Source: CALBPI01 sp942491885 (GTDB taxonomy: Bacteria > Pseudomonadota > Gammaproteobacteria > Steroidobacterales > Woeseiaceae). From it: 64,000 nucleotides of DNA. Both the position numbers and the translations under genes were made by a program. The notes below the pieces were generated by a model. The model did no database searches. It had not been told where the DNA came from and saw nothing but the letters and a program-made list of their open reading frames with translations. Within the stretch, counting starts at the first letter, position 1; each line of letters starts with the position of its first letter. The DNA lies in assembly GCA_942491885.1 (NCBI GenBank), contig CALOCQ010000008.1, positions 186,001 to 250,000 on the forward strand. Direction: 5' to 3'. Below, piece after piece: positions 25,904 to 34,093 of the stretch.

Positions 25904-27016
25904 ATGAGTTTTCACGAGGAAGCGGGCGCACGTCAGTTTGTGCAAATCGATGGTGACTATCGGATGCGGCGTGGCGGCGTACTGGCGAATCCACGCATTG
26001 CCTACGAGACGTGGGGGCGCTTGTCCGATAACGGTGACAACGCGATCCTGCTGTTTACCGGCCTGTCGCCTTCGGCGCACGCGGCGTCCTCACCCGCCGA
26101 TCCCGCGCCCGGTTGGTGGGAGGAGATGCTCGGCCCACAGCGACCCATTGATACCGAGCGATTCTTTGTCATCTGCATTAATTCGCTCGGCAGTTGCTTC
26201 GGTTCGACCGGTCCCGCAAGTCACAAAGATTCTGGGAAAGGCGTGTATGGCATTGATTATCCTGTTCTTTCCCTGGAGGATATCGCAAATTCTGCGGTTC
26301 CGGTACTCGATAGTCTTGGCGTCACCTCCTTATTTGCTACCGTCGGCTGTTCGATGGGCGGCATGACCGCGCTCGCATTCTGCGCGTTACACCCGGACTA
26401 CGGATCGCGGCTAATTTCAGTCTCGTCCGCGGCGCGTGCGATGCCGTTCTCTATCGCGCTGCGCTCCCTGCAGCGCGAAATGGTGCGCAAGGATCCGGCA
26501 TGGGAGGGCGGGCGCTATGCCGCCGACGCACCGCCAATCAGCGGCATGCGCCTCGCCCGCAAGCTCGGCATGATTTCCTATCGTTCGGCGGCCGAATGGG
26601 CGCAGCGTTTCGGGCGCGAACGGGTCGCCGAGGAGCGCGACAGCAACGACCAGTTCTGTATTGATTTCGAGGTTGAGTCCTATCTTGAGGCCCATGCCAG
26701 CAAGTTCACTGGCGACTTCGATGCCAATTGCTATCTGTACCTGTCGCGGGCAACGGATTTGTTTGATATCGCGGACTACGGCGGGTCGGTTTGCAGTGGT
26801 GTGGCACGTGCCGAGCTGCGCGAGGCGCTTGTGATTGGCGTCGACAGCGACATCCTGTTCCCGCTTCATCAGCAGCGCGAATTGGCCGAAGCGCTGACCC
26901 AGGCCGGTTGCGATGTGCAGTTTGAGCGCCTGCAATCCATTCAGGGCCACGATTCGTTTTTGGTCGATATGGACCGGTTTCGCCCGGTTATTGGAAACTG
27001 GCTCGCCGACCGCTAG
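25904..27016 (+). CDS. metX: MetX-family acyltransferase, probable serine O-succinyltransferase
   Basis: The fold is the alpha/beta-hydrolase of the MetX family, with nucleophile Ser150 in VGCSMGGMTAL, an Asp in GVDSDILFP and the His in IQGHDSFLVD. Several stretches (SPSAHAASSPADPAPGWWEE, NSLGSCFGSTGPAS, ALRSLQREMVRKDP, NCYLYLSRATDLFD) agree, from memory, with the Xanthomonas serine O-succinyltransferase rather than with homoserine acetyl- or succinyltransferases. It would then make O-succinylserine for cysteine synthesis. A cysteine dioxygenase gene follows 22 bp later, which also points to cysteine metabolism. The homoserine substrate cannot be excluded without assay. Confidence 0.8.
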   Translation: MSFHEEAGARQFVQIDGDYRMRRGGVLANPRIAYETWGRLSDNGDNAILLFTGLSPSAHAASSPADPAPGWWEEMLGPQRPIDTERFFVICINSLGSCFGSTGPASHKDSGKGVYGIDYPVLSLEDIANSAVPVLDSLGVTSLFATVGCSMGGMTALAFCALHPDYGSRLISVSSAARAMPFSIALRSLQREMVRKDPAWEGGRYAADAPPISGMRLARKLGMISYRSAAEWAQRFGRERVAEERDSNDQFCIDFEVESYLEAHASKFTGDFDANCYLYLSRATDLFDIADYGGSVCSGVARAELREALVIGVDSDILFPLHQQRELAEALTQAGCDVQFERLQSIQGHDSFLVDMDRFRPVIGNWLADR

Positions 27017-27026
27017 CGCGTGCTGC

Positions 27027-27032
27027 TAGACT
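27027..27032 (+). promoter_or_regulatory. candidate -10 element immediately before the cysteine dioxygenase gene
   Basis: TAGACT ends seven bases before the A of the ATG at 27039. If used, transcription would begin at or next to the start codon and the mRNA would be leaderless. Confidence 0.25.
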
Positions 27033-27038
27033 ATCAAC

Positions 27039-27635
27039 ATGGTCACAACTGCTACAAACGCCGCACCGGCATCCAAGGGTCTTCAGCCACTGATCGCGCT
27101 CATTGACGAGGCGGTACAACTACCTGACGACGGACAGATTACCGATCGCATCAAGACCGAGCTATGCCGGATGATCCGCGGCAACGAGTTTGAGTTGCCG
27201 GTCGCCGTCATGCGGCCGCTGCCGGATCGCTACGCGCGCCGCCTGCTGCATCGTGACCCCGAGCTCGGTTATTCGATCGTCGCAATGACCTGGGGGCCGT
27301 GCCAATCGACGCCTATTCACGACCACGCCGGCATGTGGTGTGTCGAGGGCGTCTGCGCCGGCATGATCGACGTGCTGCAGTTCGAATTGATGGAGCAACA
27401 GGATGGTGGGCTATTCCGTTTCGAGCCGCGCAATTCCTACATGGCCGGCATCGGCAGCGCTGGATGCCTGATACCGCCGTATGAATACCACTTGATCGCG
27501 AACCCCTGTGATCGCAGTCCGGCCGTGTCGTTGCACATCTACGGCGGTGATATGGACCATTGCAATATCTTCGTCAGGGAAGAAGATACACAGTGGTATC
27601 ATGAAGTTAGGCGCGACTTATCATTTGATTCCTAG
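27039..27635 (+). CDS. cysteine dioxygenase family protein
   Basis: The enzyme would oxidise the thiol of L-cysteine to cysteine sulfinate with oxygen and iron. The cupin iron ligands are His94 and His96 (TPIHDHAG) and His166 (SLHIYGG). Cys101, five residues after the second His, sits where the mammalian enzyme has the Cys of its Cys-Tyr crosslink, whereas many bacterial forms have Gly there; a matching Tyr is not evident. The length of 198 residues is usual. Related thiol dioxygenases act on mercaptopropionate, so the substrate is likely but not certain. It follows metX and converges directly on xseA. Confidence 0.85.
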   Translation: MVTTATNAAPASKGLQPLIALIDEAVQLPDDGQITDRIKTELCRMIRGNEFELPVAVMRPLPDRYARRLLHRDPELGYSIVAMTWGPCQSTPIHDHAGMWCVEGVCAGMIDVLQFELMEQQDGGLFRFEPRNSYMAGIGSAGCLIPPYEYHLIANPCDRSPAVSLHIYGGDMDHCNIFVREEDTQWYHEVRRDLSFDS

Positions 27636-29009
27636 CTAGTCGCCCGACGTATTTTCTGCCGCCGTATCCGGCGCCACGCTCACCACATCAGCCCGCAGGT
27701 TGCCATCGCGCAGTGAAACCACCAGCTGCGACCCGACTTCAATACCACTGACATCCGTAACGGGTGTGCCGTCGTCAGTGCGCACGATCGCGTAGCCGCG
27801 CGCCATTGTGGCCAGCGGACTGACGGCGTTTAGGGTTTGCCCGAGCCGTTCGAGTTGGGTGCGCTTCGCGTCAACAACGCGCCGTTGCGCAATCTTCAGC
27901 CGGCGTGCGAAATCCTCTACATTGCGTTGACGTTGCCCGAGTGTCTCGCGGGGTGTGCGCAGTTGCAGCCGCGTCGCCAGTTGCTGTAGTCGGATCGACT
28001 GCTGATTCGTAATCCGGCGCAGACTGCGCTGCAAGCGCGGGCGCAGATCCAGCAGCCGTTTGTTCTGCGCCGCCACATGATTAATGGGATTGCGCAGCTG
28101 CAGGCGCCGTGCGGCCTGGTCAAGGCGTTGCGCAAGATTATCGTGATGTCGCGCCATGCCGCGCAGTAAGCGCCGGTTCAGAGAATCCAGCTGTGACAGC
28201 AAGGCGCGTTGATCGGGCACGACCAGTTCCGCTGCCGCGGATGGTGTGGGGGCGCGCACGTCGGCAACGAAGTCGGCAATCGTCACGTCGGTTTCGTGAC
28301 CAACGCCGCAGATCAGCGGAATCGGGCACTCGGCAATCGCGCGCGCGAGCGTCTCATCATTGAAGGCGGCCAGATCCTCCAGCGCACCGCCGCCACGCGT
28401 CAGTATCAGCACATCGCATTCATCGCGCGCCACCGCGAGGCGCAATGCCTTCGTCAGTTCGGACGCGGCGCGTTCACCCTGAACGCTGGCGGCGTAGACG
28501 ATTACCGGCACGGACGGCATCCGACGTTCGAGTACGTGCAGCACGTCGCGAATAGCCGCGCCACTGGGCGATGTGATGACGCCAATACGTCGCGGGACTG
28601 CCGGCAAGGGTTGTTTGCGCGATTCGCTGAACAGTCCTTCGGCGGCCAGCTTGAGCTTCAGCACTTCAAACGCGCGCCGCAGCGCGCCTTCGCCGGCCGG
28701 CTCGACGTGATCCACGATCAGTTGGTAGTCACCGCGCGGTTCGTAGATGCTCAGCTTGCCGCGCACCAGCACCTTATCGCCGTTGGCCAGTGTGGTCGCA
28801 CTGCCGCGCTGGCGCTGGCGGAAAAAGGCACCGCGCAGTTGGGCCCCGGCATCCTTAAGGCTGAAATAGATATGGCCGGATGCCGGTCGGGCGAGATTGG
28901 AGATTTCGGCTTCGACCCAGATTACGCCAAGCCCGGACTCAAGCAGCTCGCGGGATGCGCGGTTGAGCGCGCTGACGCTCCAGATGTCGCGCTGTTCGGG
29001 TTGTCGCAT
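27636..29009 (-). CDS. xseA: exodeoxyribonuclease VII large subunit
   Basis: XseA with XseB degrades single-stranded DNA from both ends. The N-terminal OB fold holds WVEAEISNLARPASGHIYFSLKD. The catalytic domain has GVITSPSGAAIRDVLHVL, the GGGALEDLAAFNDE motif and GVGHETDVTIADFVADVRAPTPSAAAEL. A long coiled coil fills residues 290-400, and a short C-terminal domain with GYAIVR ends the protein. The ATG at 29009 gives 457 residues, as in E. coli (456); an earlier in-frame ATG at 29063 would run into the guaB promoter region. xseB is not adjacent. Confidence 0.97.
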   Translation of the reverse strand: MRQPEQRDIWSVSALNRASRELLESGLGVIWVEAEISNLARPASGHIYFSLKDAGAQLRGAFFRQRQRGSATTLANGDKVLVRGKLSIYEPRGDYQLIVDHVEPAGEGALRRAFEVLKLKLAAEGLFSESRKQPLPAVPRRIGVITSPSGAAIRDVLHVLERRMPSVPVIVYAASVQGERAASELTKALRLAVARDECDVLILTRGGGALEDLAAFNDETLARAIAECPIPLICGVGHETDVTIADFVADVRAPTPSAAAELVVPDQRALLSQLDSLNRRLLRGMARHHDNLAQRLDQAARRLQLRNPINHVAAQNKRLLDLRPRLQRSLRRITNQQSIRLQQLATRLQLRTPRETLGQRQRNVEDFARRLKIAQRRVVDAKRTQLERLGQTLNAVSPLATMARGYAIVRTDDGTPVTDVSGIEVGSQLVVSLRDGNLRADVVSVAPDTAAENTSGD

Positions 29010-29095
29010 GTGATCAGGCCGTTTCGCAGTATCAGCGGGCAGTATACGCAATCGCTGTGGCACAGTTTGCGCTTACGCGGCGGCGTGAAGGCGGG

Positions 29096-29101
29096 TAGAA
29101 T
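29096..29101 (+). promoter_or_regulatory. candidate -10 element for guaBA
   Basis: TAGAAT lies 38 bp before guaB in the divergent xseA-guaB spacer. The -35 region is poor. No PurR-like palindrome is seen. Confidence 0.35.
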
Positions 29102-29139
29102 AGCCGGTTAACCCAATCACTGCGGATGAGGAACATCAT

Positions 29140-30600
29140 ATGCGAATCGCGAAAGAGGCCCTGACGTTTGACGACGTATTGTTGCAGCCCGCGTATTCGG
29201 AGGTGTTGCCGCGAGAGGTCAGTCTTGCCACCCAACTGACGCGCGATATCACGCTGAATATCCCCTTGATGTCGGCGGCAATGGACACCGTAACCGAAGC
29301 CAGGCTTGCGATTACGCTGGCTCAGGAAGGCGGTATGGGGATCATCCACAAAAACCTGCCACCCGCCGAGCAGGCGCGCAACGTGCGCGTCGTGAAGAAA
29401 TACGAAAGCGGCATCATCAGCGACCCGATCACCGTTCGTCCGGACATGACGATCCGCGACGTGCTTGCTGTCACACGCGCCAACAATATTTCCGGTGTGC
29501 CGGTAGTCGATGGCAAAGAGACGGTCGGCATCGTGACCAACCGTGATTTGCGTTACGAGACCAAACTCGACGCGCCGGTATCGAGCGTTATGACGCCGAA
29601 AGAGCGGCTGATCACGGTGCGCGAGGGTGCGGCCAAGGACGAGGTCCTGTCACTGCTGCACAAACATCGTATCGAGAAGGTGCTGGTCGTTGATGATGCA
29701 TTTGCCTTGCGCGGCATGATCACCGCCAAGGACTTCCAGAAAGCCACCGACTTCCCGCGCGCATGCAAAGATGCGCAGGGCGCGCTGCGCGTCGGTGCGG
29801 CGGTCGGCACCGGCGGCGACACGGAAGAGCGCGTGGCATTGCTGATGGATGCCGGCGTTGATGTTCTGGTCGTGGATACCTCGCACGGTTTTTCAAAGGG
29901 CGTGCTGGACCGGATAGCGATGATCCGCAAGGAATATCCCGACGCGCAAATTGTTGGCGGCAACATTGTTACTGCCGATGCGGCGCTCGCCTTGGTCAAG
30001 GCAGGCGCGGATGCGGTCAAGGTCGGCATCGGCCCGGGATCGATCTGCACGACGCGTATCGTCGCCGGTGTTGGCGTGCCACAGATTTCGGCGGTGGCGG
30101 AAGTCGCCGATGCGCTTGCCAAGTCGGGCACACCGTTGATCGCCGATGGCGGCGTCCGGTTTTCGGGTGATATTGCCAAGGCAGTAGCCGCGGGCGCGTA
30201 CTCGATCATGATCGGCAGTCTGTTTGCCGGCACCGAGGAGGCGCCGGGCGAAGTCGAGCTCTACAAAGGCCGCTCTTACAAGTCTTACCGCGGCATGGGC
30301 TCACTGGGTGCCATGGCGCTGGGGTCTTCGGATCGTTATTTCCAGGACACGACGGACGAACTCGAGAAGCTCGTGCCCGAAGGTATCGAGGGTCGTGTGC
30401 CTTACAAGGGCTCCATGGTGGCGATTGTCCATCAGCTGATGGGCGGCTTGCGCGCGGCGATGGGCTATACCGGTTGTGGCGATGTCACGGCGATGCGCAC
30501 CAAGCCACAATTCGTTCGAATCACGGGTGCGGGGATGCGTGAAAGTCACGTGCACGACGTGGCGATCACCAAGGAAGCGCCTAACTATCGCAGCGAATAG
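29140..30600 (+). CDS. guaB: IMP dehydrogenase
   Basis: GuaB oxidises IMP to XMP with NAD, the first committed step of guanine nucleotide synthesis. The barrel starts with ALTFDDVLLQPAYSEVLP, and two CBS domains are inserted at about residues 90-205 as a regulatory module. The catalytic loop GPGSICTTRIVAGVG holds the Cys near residue 304, and the flap contains GMGSLGAM and the Arg-containing EGRVPYKG. The length of 486 residues is standard. GAGGAAC lies upstream of the ATG. guaA follows 26 bp later. Confidence 0.98.
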   Translation: MRIAKEALTFDDVLLQPAYSEVLPREVSLATQLTRDITLNIPLMSAAMDTVTEARLAITLAQEGGMGIIHKNLPPAEQARNVRVVKKYESGIISDPITVRPDMTIRDVLAVTRANNISGVPVVDGKETVGIVTNRDLRYETKLDAPVSSVMTPKERLITVREGAAKDEVLSLLHKHRIEKVLVVDDAFALRGMITAKDFQKATDFPRACKDAQGALRVGAAVGTGGDTEERVALLMDAGVDVLVVDTSHGFSKGVLDRIAMIRKEYPDAQIVGGNIVTADAALALVKAGADAVKVGIGPGSICTTRIVAGVGVPQISAVAEVADALAKSGTPLIADGGVRFSGDIAKAVAAGAYSIMIGSLFAGTEEAPGEVELYKGRSYKSYRGMGSLGAMALGSSDRYFQDTTDELEKLVPEGIEGRVPYKGSMVAIVHQLMGGLRAAMGYTGCGDVTAMRTKPQFVRITGAGMRESHVHDVAITKEAPNYRSE

Positions 30601-30626
30601 CTGCGTCACCGACGAGGAAGCCAGCG

Positions 30627-32210
30627 ATGACGTCAGCGGCACACGACATACACGCCGATCGAATTCTGATTCTCGATTTCGGTGCGCAATATACGCAGCT
30701 GATCGCGCGTCGTGTGCGCGAGTCGGGGGTCTACTCCGAGATTCACCCCTGGGACATGTCTGCCGACGATATCCGCGCCTTCGGCCCGGCCGGCGTCATC
30801 CTTTCCGGTGGGCCCGAGTCGGTCAATCTTGCCGAGACGCCGAAAGCCGCACCGCTCGTTTACGAACTCGGCGTGCCGGTTTTGGGCATCTGCTACGGCA
30901 TGCAAACAATGGCGGCGGAACTCGGCGGTAAGGTCAGCGCGTCGGATCACCGCGAGTTCGGTTACGCCGAGGTCACCGCGAAGGAGTCGCAATTGCTCGG
31001 CGGCCTTGCCGATGAGCGAGACGCTAGCGGCAATGCGCAACTTAAAGTCTGGATGTCACACGGCGATCGCGTCGACGCATTGCCCGAAGGTTTTGAGGCG
31101 ATCGCGAGCAGCCGCAATGCACCACTGGCCGCAATGGAAGACGCGCGCCGGCGTTTTTACGCCGTACAATTTCACCCTGAAGTCACCCATACGTTGCAGG
31201 GTGCGGCGATCCTGCATCGTTTCGTGCGTGAGATTTGTGGCTGCCGTGGCGACTGGACTACCGGCAATATCGCCGCTGATTCGATCGAGCGCGTGCGCGA
31301 GCTGGTTGGCAGTGATCAGGTCTTGCTTGGCTTGTCGGGCGGCGTCGATTCGTCAGTGGTTGCCGCGATGCTGCACACGGCTATCGGTGACCAGCTGACA
31401 TGCGTGTTTGTTGATCACGGTCTCCTTCGCCTAAACGAAGGCGACCAGGTGATGGATACTTTCGCCCGTCATTTGGGTGTCAAGGTCATCCGTGTCGATG
31501 CCGCCAGGCGATTCTTCGATGCGTTGCGCGGTGTCGATGACCCCGAAGAGAAACGCAAGATCATCGGGCGCGAGTTCGTCGCCGTATTCGATGAAGAATC
31601 GACTAAATTGAGCAATGTGAAATGGCTTGCTCAGGGCACCATCTACCCCGATGTTATCGAGTCCGCTGGCAGCAAGACCGGTAAGGCGCATGTCATCAAG
31701 TCGCATCACAATGTTGGCGGATTGCCGGAAAAGATGAATCTGAAACTGCTCGAACCCTTGCGCGAGTTGTTCAAGGATGAGGTGCGCAAGGTTGGCGTCG
31801 AGCTCGGTCTGCCGCATGACATGGTTTATCGTCATCCATTCCCTGGCCCGGGTCTCGGGGTTCGCATTCTGGGCGAGGTGCGTGAAGAATTTGCCACGCT
31901 GTTGCAGCGTGCCGACGCGATTTTTATCGAAGAGCTCAGAAACGCTGACCTGTATGACAAGACCAGTCAGGCGTTTGCGGTATTCCTGCCGGTGCGCTCT
32001 GTCGGTGTTATGGGTGACGGGCGTTGTTACGACTATGTGATCGCGCTTCGTGCGGTAGAAACCGTGGACTTCATGACGGCCCGCTGGGCGCGACTGCCAT
32101 ACGATTTTCTCGAACATTGCTCGCTGCGGATCATCAACGAGATCGTCGGTATTTCGCGCGTGACCTACGATATTTCCGGTAAGCCTCCGGCGACGATCGA
32201 GTGGGAGTAG
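30627..32210 (+). CDS. guaA: GMP synthase (glutamine-hydrolysing)
   Basis: GuaA aminates XMP to GMP with glutamine nitrogen and ATP. The class I amidotransferase domain occupies about residues 1-205, with nucleophile Cys89 (LGICYGMQT) and the His/Glu pair in FHPEVTHT. The ATP-pyrophosphatase domain has the PP loop LGLSGGVDSSV near residue 230, and the C-terminal dimerisation domain ends with the conserved PPATIEWE. The length of 527 residues is normal (E. coli 525). Confidence 0.98.
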   Translation: MTSAAHDIHADRILILDFGAQYTQLIARRVRESGVYSEIHPWDMSADDIRAFGPAGVILSGGPESVNLAETPKAAPLVYELGVPVLGICYGMQTMAAELGGKVSASDHREFGYAEVTAKESQLLGGLADERDASGNAQLKVWMSHGDRVDALPEGFEAIASSRNAPLAAMEDARRRFYAVQFHPEVTHTLQGAAILHRFVREICGCRGDWTTGNIAADSIERVRELVGSDQVLLGLSGGVDSSVVAAMLHTAIGDQLTCVFVDHGLLRLNEGDQVMDTFARHLGVKVIRVDAARRFFDALRGVDDPEEKRKIIGREFVAVFDEESTKLSNVKWLAQGTIYPDVIESAGSKTGKAHVIKSHHNVGGLPEKMNLKLLEPLRELFKDEVRKVGVELGLPHDMVYRHPFPGPGLGVRILGEVREEFATLLQRADAIFIEELRNADLYDKTSQAFAVFLPVRSVGVMGDGRCYDYVIALRAVETVDFMTARWARLPYDFLEHCSLRIINEIVGISRVTYDISGKPPATIEWE

Positions 32211-32221
32211 TCACGGTCATG

Positions 32222-32242
32222 CGCCGCGATTGACTCGCGGCG
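32222..32242 (+). terminator. G+C-rich hairpin after guaA
   Basis: CGCCGCG and CGCGGCG form a perfect 7-bp stem with the loop ATTGACT, twelve bases after the guaA stop. There is no T tract, so intrinsic termination is doubtful. Confidence 0.35.
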
Positions 32243-32302
32243 GCATGCCGCAACAAGCGCCGTGAAAAGGCAGGTCGAGATTATTCGGGCCATTTATTTT
32301 CT

Positions 32303-32311
32303 TGCTATATT
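32303..32311 (+). promoter_or_regulatory. extended -10 promoter for the sulfotransferase-like gene
   Basis: TGC followed by TATATT forms a good extended -10 element 25 bp before the ATG. The surrounding sequence is A+T-rich for this genome. Confidence 0.5.
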
Positions 32312-32335
32312 GGCGACAAACGTGAGGCATAAAAA

Positions 32336-33028
32336 ATGAAACTGCAGGTTATTGGCTCCGGCTTCGGCCGCACAGCAACAGCATCGCTGAAAATCGCTTT
32401 GGAAAAACTGCTGGGTGCGCCTTGCTATCATATGAGCGAAGTACTCGGGCGTGCGGGGCATGTCGATCTGTGGCTGGACGCCGCCGCCGGAAAGCCGGTT
32501 TGGGACAGTATTTTTGACGGTTACGCGGCCACTGTGGATTTCCCGGCCTCCAACTACTGGCGCGAACTTGCCGATTTTTATCCTGACGCGAAAATTGTCC
32601 ATTCCGTGCGCGATGCCGAGCGCTGGTTCGAGTCAACTCAGGAAACAATCTTCAACAGGAAAATGCAGGCTTTCCAGGCAGGCACTAAATGGGGCCGCAT
32701 GGCCACGGCGACAATCGACGACCATTTAGGTGGCGATCTGAACGATCACGACGCCCTTACAGCCGCTTTCGAAAACCACACCGCGGCGGTCAAGGCCGCA
32801 TTCGGGCCGGACAGGCTCCTCGTGTTTGAAGCGAAGGAAGGTTGGGCTCCGCTGTGCGAATTTCTAGGCGTGCCGGTCCCCGAGGGTCCTTACCCTTATG
32901 TGAATTCCAAAGAGGAATTCGAGAAGGTATTCGAAATGCTCGGCTCTCCCATGGGCGAGAGGATGATGAACGGCGAGGGCGCAGAGACTGCCTCCCTGCA
33001 TGACGATTTCTTCGAAGAAAGAACCTGA
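32336..33028 (+). CDS. sulfotransferase-family protein
   Basis: The N-terminus VIGSGFGRTATASLKIALEKLL has the P-loop-like 5'-phosphosulfate binding pattern of sulfotransferases, and KIVHSVRDAERWFES near residues 85-99 fits the 3'-phosphate binding motif. Overall it resembles the single-domain Sulfotransfer_4 group. It would transfer a sulfuryl group from PAPS to a small molecule; the acceptor is unknown. It stands alone between guaA and tadA with its own promoter. Many members of this group have no tested activity. Confidence 0.75.
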   Translation: MKLQVIGSGFGRTATASLKIALEKLLGAPCYHMSEVLGRAGHVDLWLDAAAGKPVWDSIFDGYAATVDFPASNYWRELADFYPDAKIVHSVRDAERWFESTQETIFNRKMQAFQAGTKWGRMATATIDDHLGGDLNDHDALTAAFENHTAAVKAAFGPDRLLVFEAKEGWAPLCEFLGVPVPEGPYPYVNSKEEFEKVFEMLGSPMGERMMNGEGAETASLHDDFFEERT

Positions 33029-33101
33029 AGCGCCAGGCTTTCAGTTGTGTTGAAGGCAGCGATGTTTAGTTGCCGGCGTTGTTTGATCAGAGCGTCCACC
33101 C

Positions 33102-33611
33102 ATGCATGATCCCGATAGTCAGGAGAATTTCAGCGCTGCCGAGTGTGCATGGATGCAGGCGGCACTCGCACTGGCAGAAGAAGCCGAGCGCAATGGCGAA
33201 GTGCCTGTCGGTTCGGTCATTGTGCTGAACGACGAAATCGTCGGGCGTGGCGCAAACGCGCCGGTGGCCTCGCATGACCCCAGCGCACACGCCGAAATTA
33301 TTGCAATGCGCGACGCGGGTCGCCGGTTGGGCAACTACCGCCTCAATGGGTGTCGCTTGTTCGTCACTTTAGAGCCTTGCATGATGTGTGTCGGTGCGAT
33401 CGTTCACGCGCGCATAGACGAGGTCATTTTCGCGGCCAGCGACCCCAAGAGCGGCGCGCTCGGCGGGATAGTCAACCACAACGCCAGCGCGGGACTGAAT
33501 CATCAGTTTAATGTGCGCGGTGGCTTGCTTGGCGAAGCGGCGGGCGAGCAGCTGAAGACATTTTTCCGTGCGCGGCGTGCCGGCGTGGATAAACAGGATA
33601 ATTTGCAATGA
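33102..33611 (+). CDS. tadA: tRNA-specific adenosine deaminase TadA
   Basis: TadA deaminates adenosine 34 of tRNA-Arg(ACG) to inosine. The zinc site is complete: His63 and Glu65 in SAHAEIIAM, and Cys93 and Cys96 in LEPCMMCVGAI. Downstream motifs ARIDEVIFAASDPKSGALGG and the C-terminal EAAGEQLKTFFRARR are conserved. The length is 169 residues. The next gene starts within its stop codon (ATGA). Confidence 0.97.
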   Translation: MHDPDSQENFSAAECAWMQAALALAEEAERNGEVPVGSVIVLNDEIVGRGANAPVASHDPSAHAEIIAMRDAGRRLGNYRLNGCRLFVTLEPCMMCVGAIVHARIDEVIFAASDPKSGALGGIVNHNASAGLNHQFNVRGGLLGEAAGEQLKTFFRARRAGVDKQDNLQ

Positions 33612-34093
33612 TCAAGATACGTCATGGTCGTGCCGACGATCGCGATTCCCTGTTGACGCTGTTGCCGAGCCTGGCCGATTTTGAGTTGCCGAATGGCCGT
33701 GTAGCCGAACACTTGTGGCAAAGCGATGCGGCGCTGTTACAGGCGCACTTGCAGGGTGATGACGCGCAGACGCGCCTGTTGGTCGCCGACGATGGGCATG
33801 GCGGCGTTGTGGGGCTCTCGCTCATTTCGTTGCGCGAGGAGATTCTCAGCCATGAGCCGAGCGCGCACTTGGAGGCTATTGTTGTGTCTTCGGCAGCACG
33901 CGGGCAGGGGCTTGGACGGCGGTTGCTGCAAGCGACCGAGCGCCTTGCCAGTGAGCTGGGCGCCCGGTCGATTACCCTGCATGCGTTTCGCAGCAACAAG
34001 CGCGCCCGCGCGCTGTACGAGTCTTCCGGCTATGACCCCGAGCTATACCGTTACACCAAGCCGCTGACGCCGGACGACGACGCGTCCCAATAG
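33608..34093 (+). CDS. GNAT-family N-acetyltransferase
   Basis: The protein has the acetyl-CoA binding motif A of GNAT enzymes, VVSSAARGQGLGRRLLQATERLA near residues 95-117. Motif B follows around ITLHAFRSNKRARALYESSGY. The length of 161 residues is typical for a single-domain acetyltransferase. The acceptor is unknown. It is translationally coupled to tadA. Its last 51 bases overlap the end of the oppositely oriented surface-protein gene, the largest convergent overlap in the window. Confidence 0.88.
   Translation: MIKIRHGRADDRDSLLTLLPSLADFELPNGRVAEHLWQSDAALLQAHLQGDDAQTRLLVADDGHGGVVGLSLISLREEILSHEPSAHLEAIVVSSAARGQGLGRRLLQATERLASELGARSITLHAFRSNKRARALYESSGYDPELYRYTKPLTPDDDASQ

Noticed and set aside
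28209..29111. 300-codon open frame on the plus strand inside xseA
   Set aside because: It is antisense to xseA, which is complete and conserved, and continues into the guaB promoter region.
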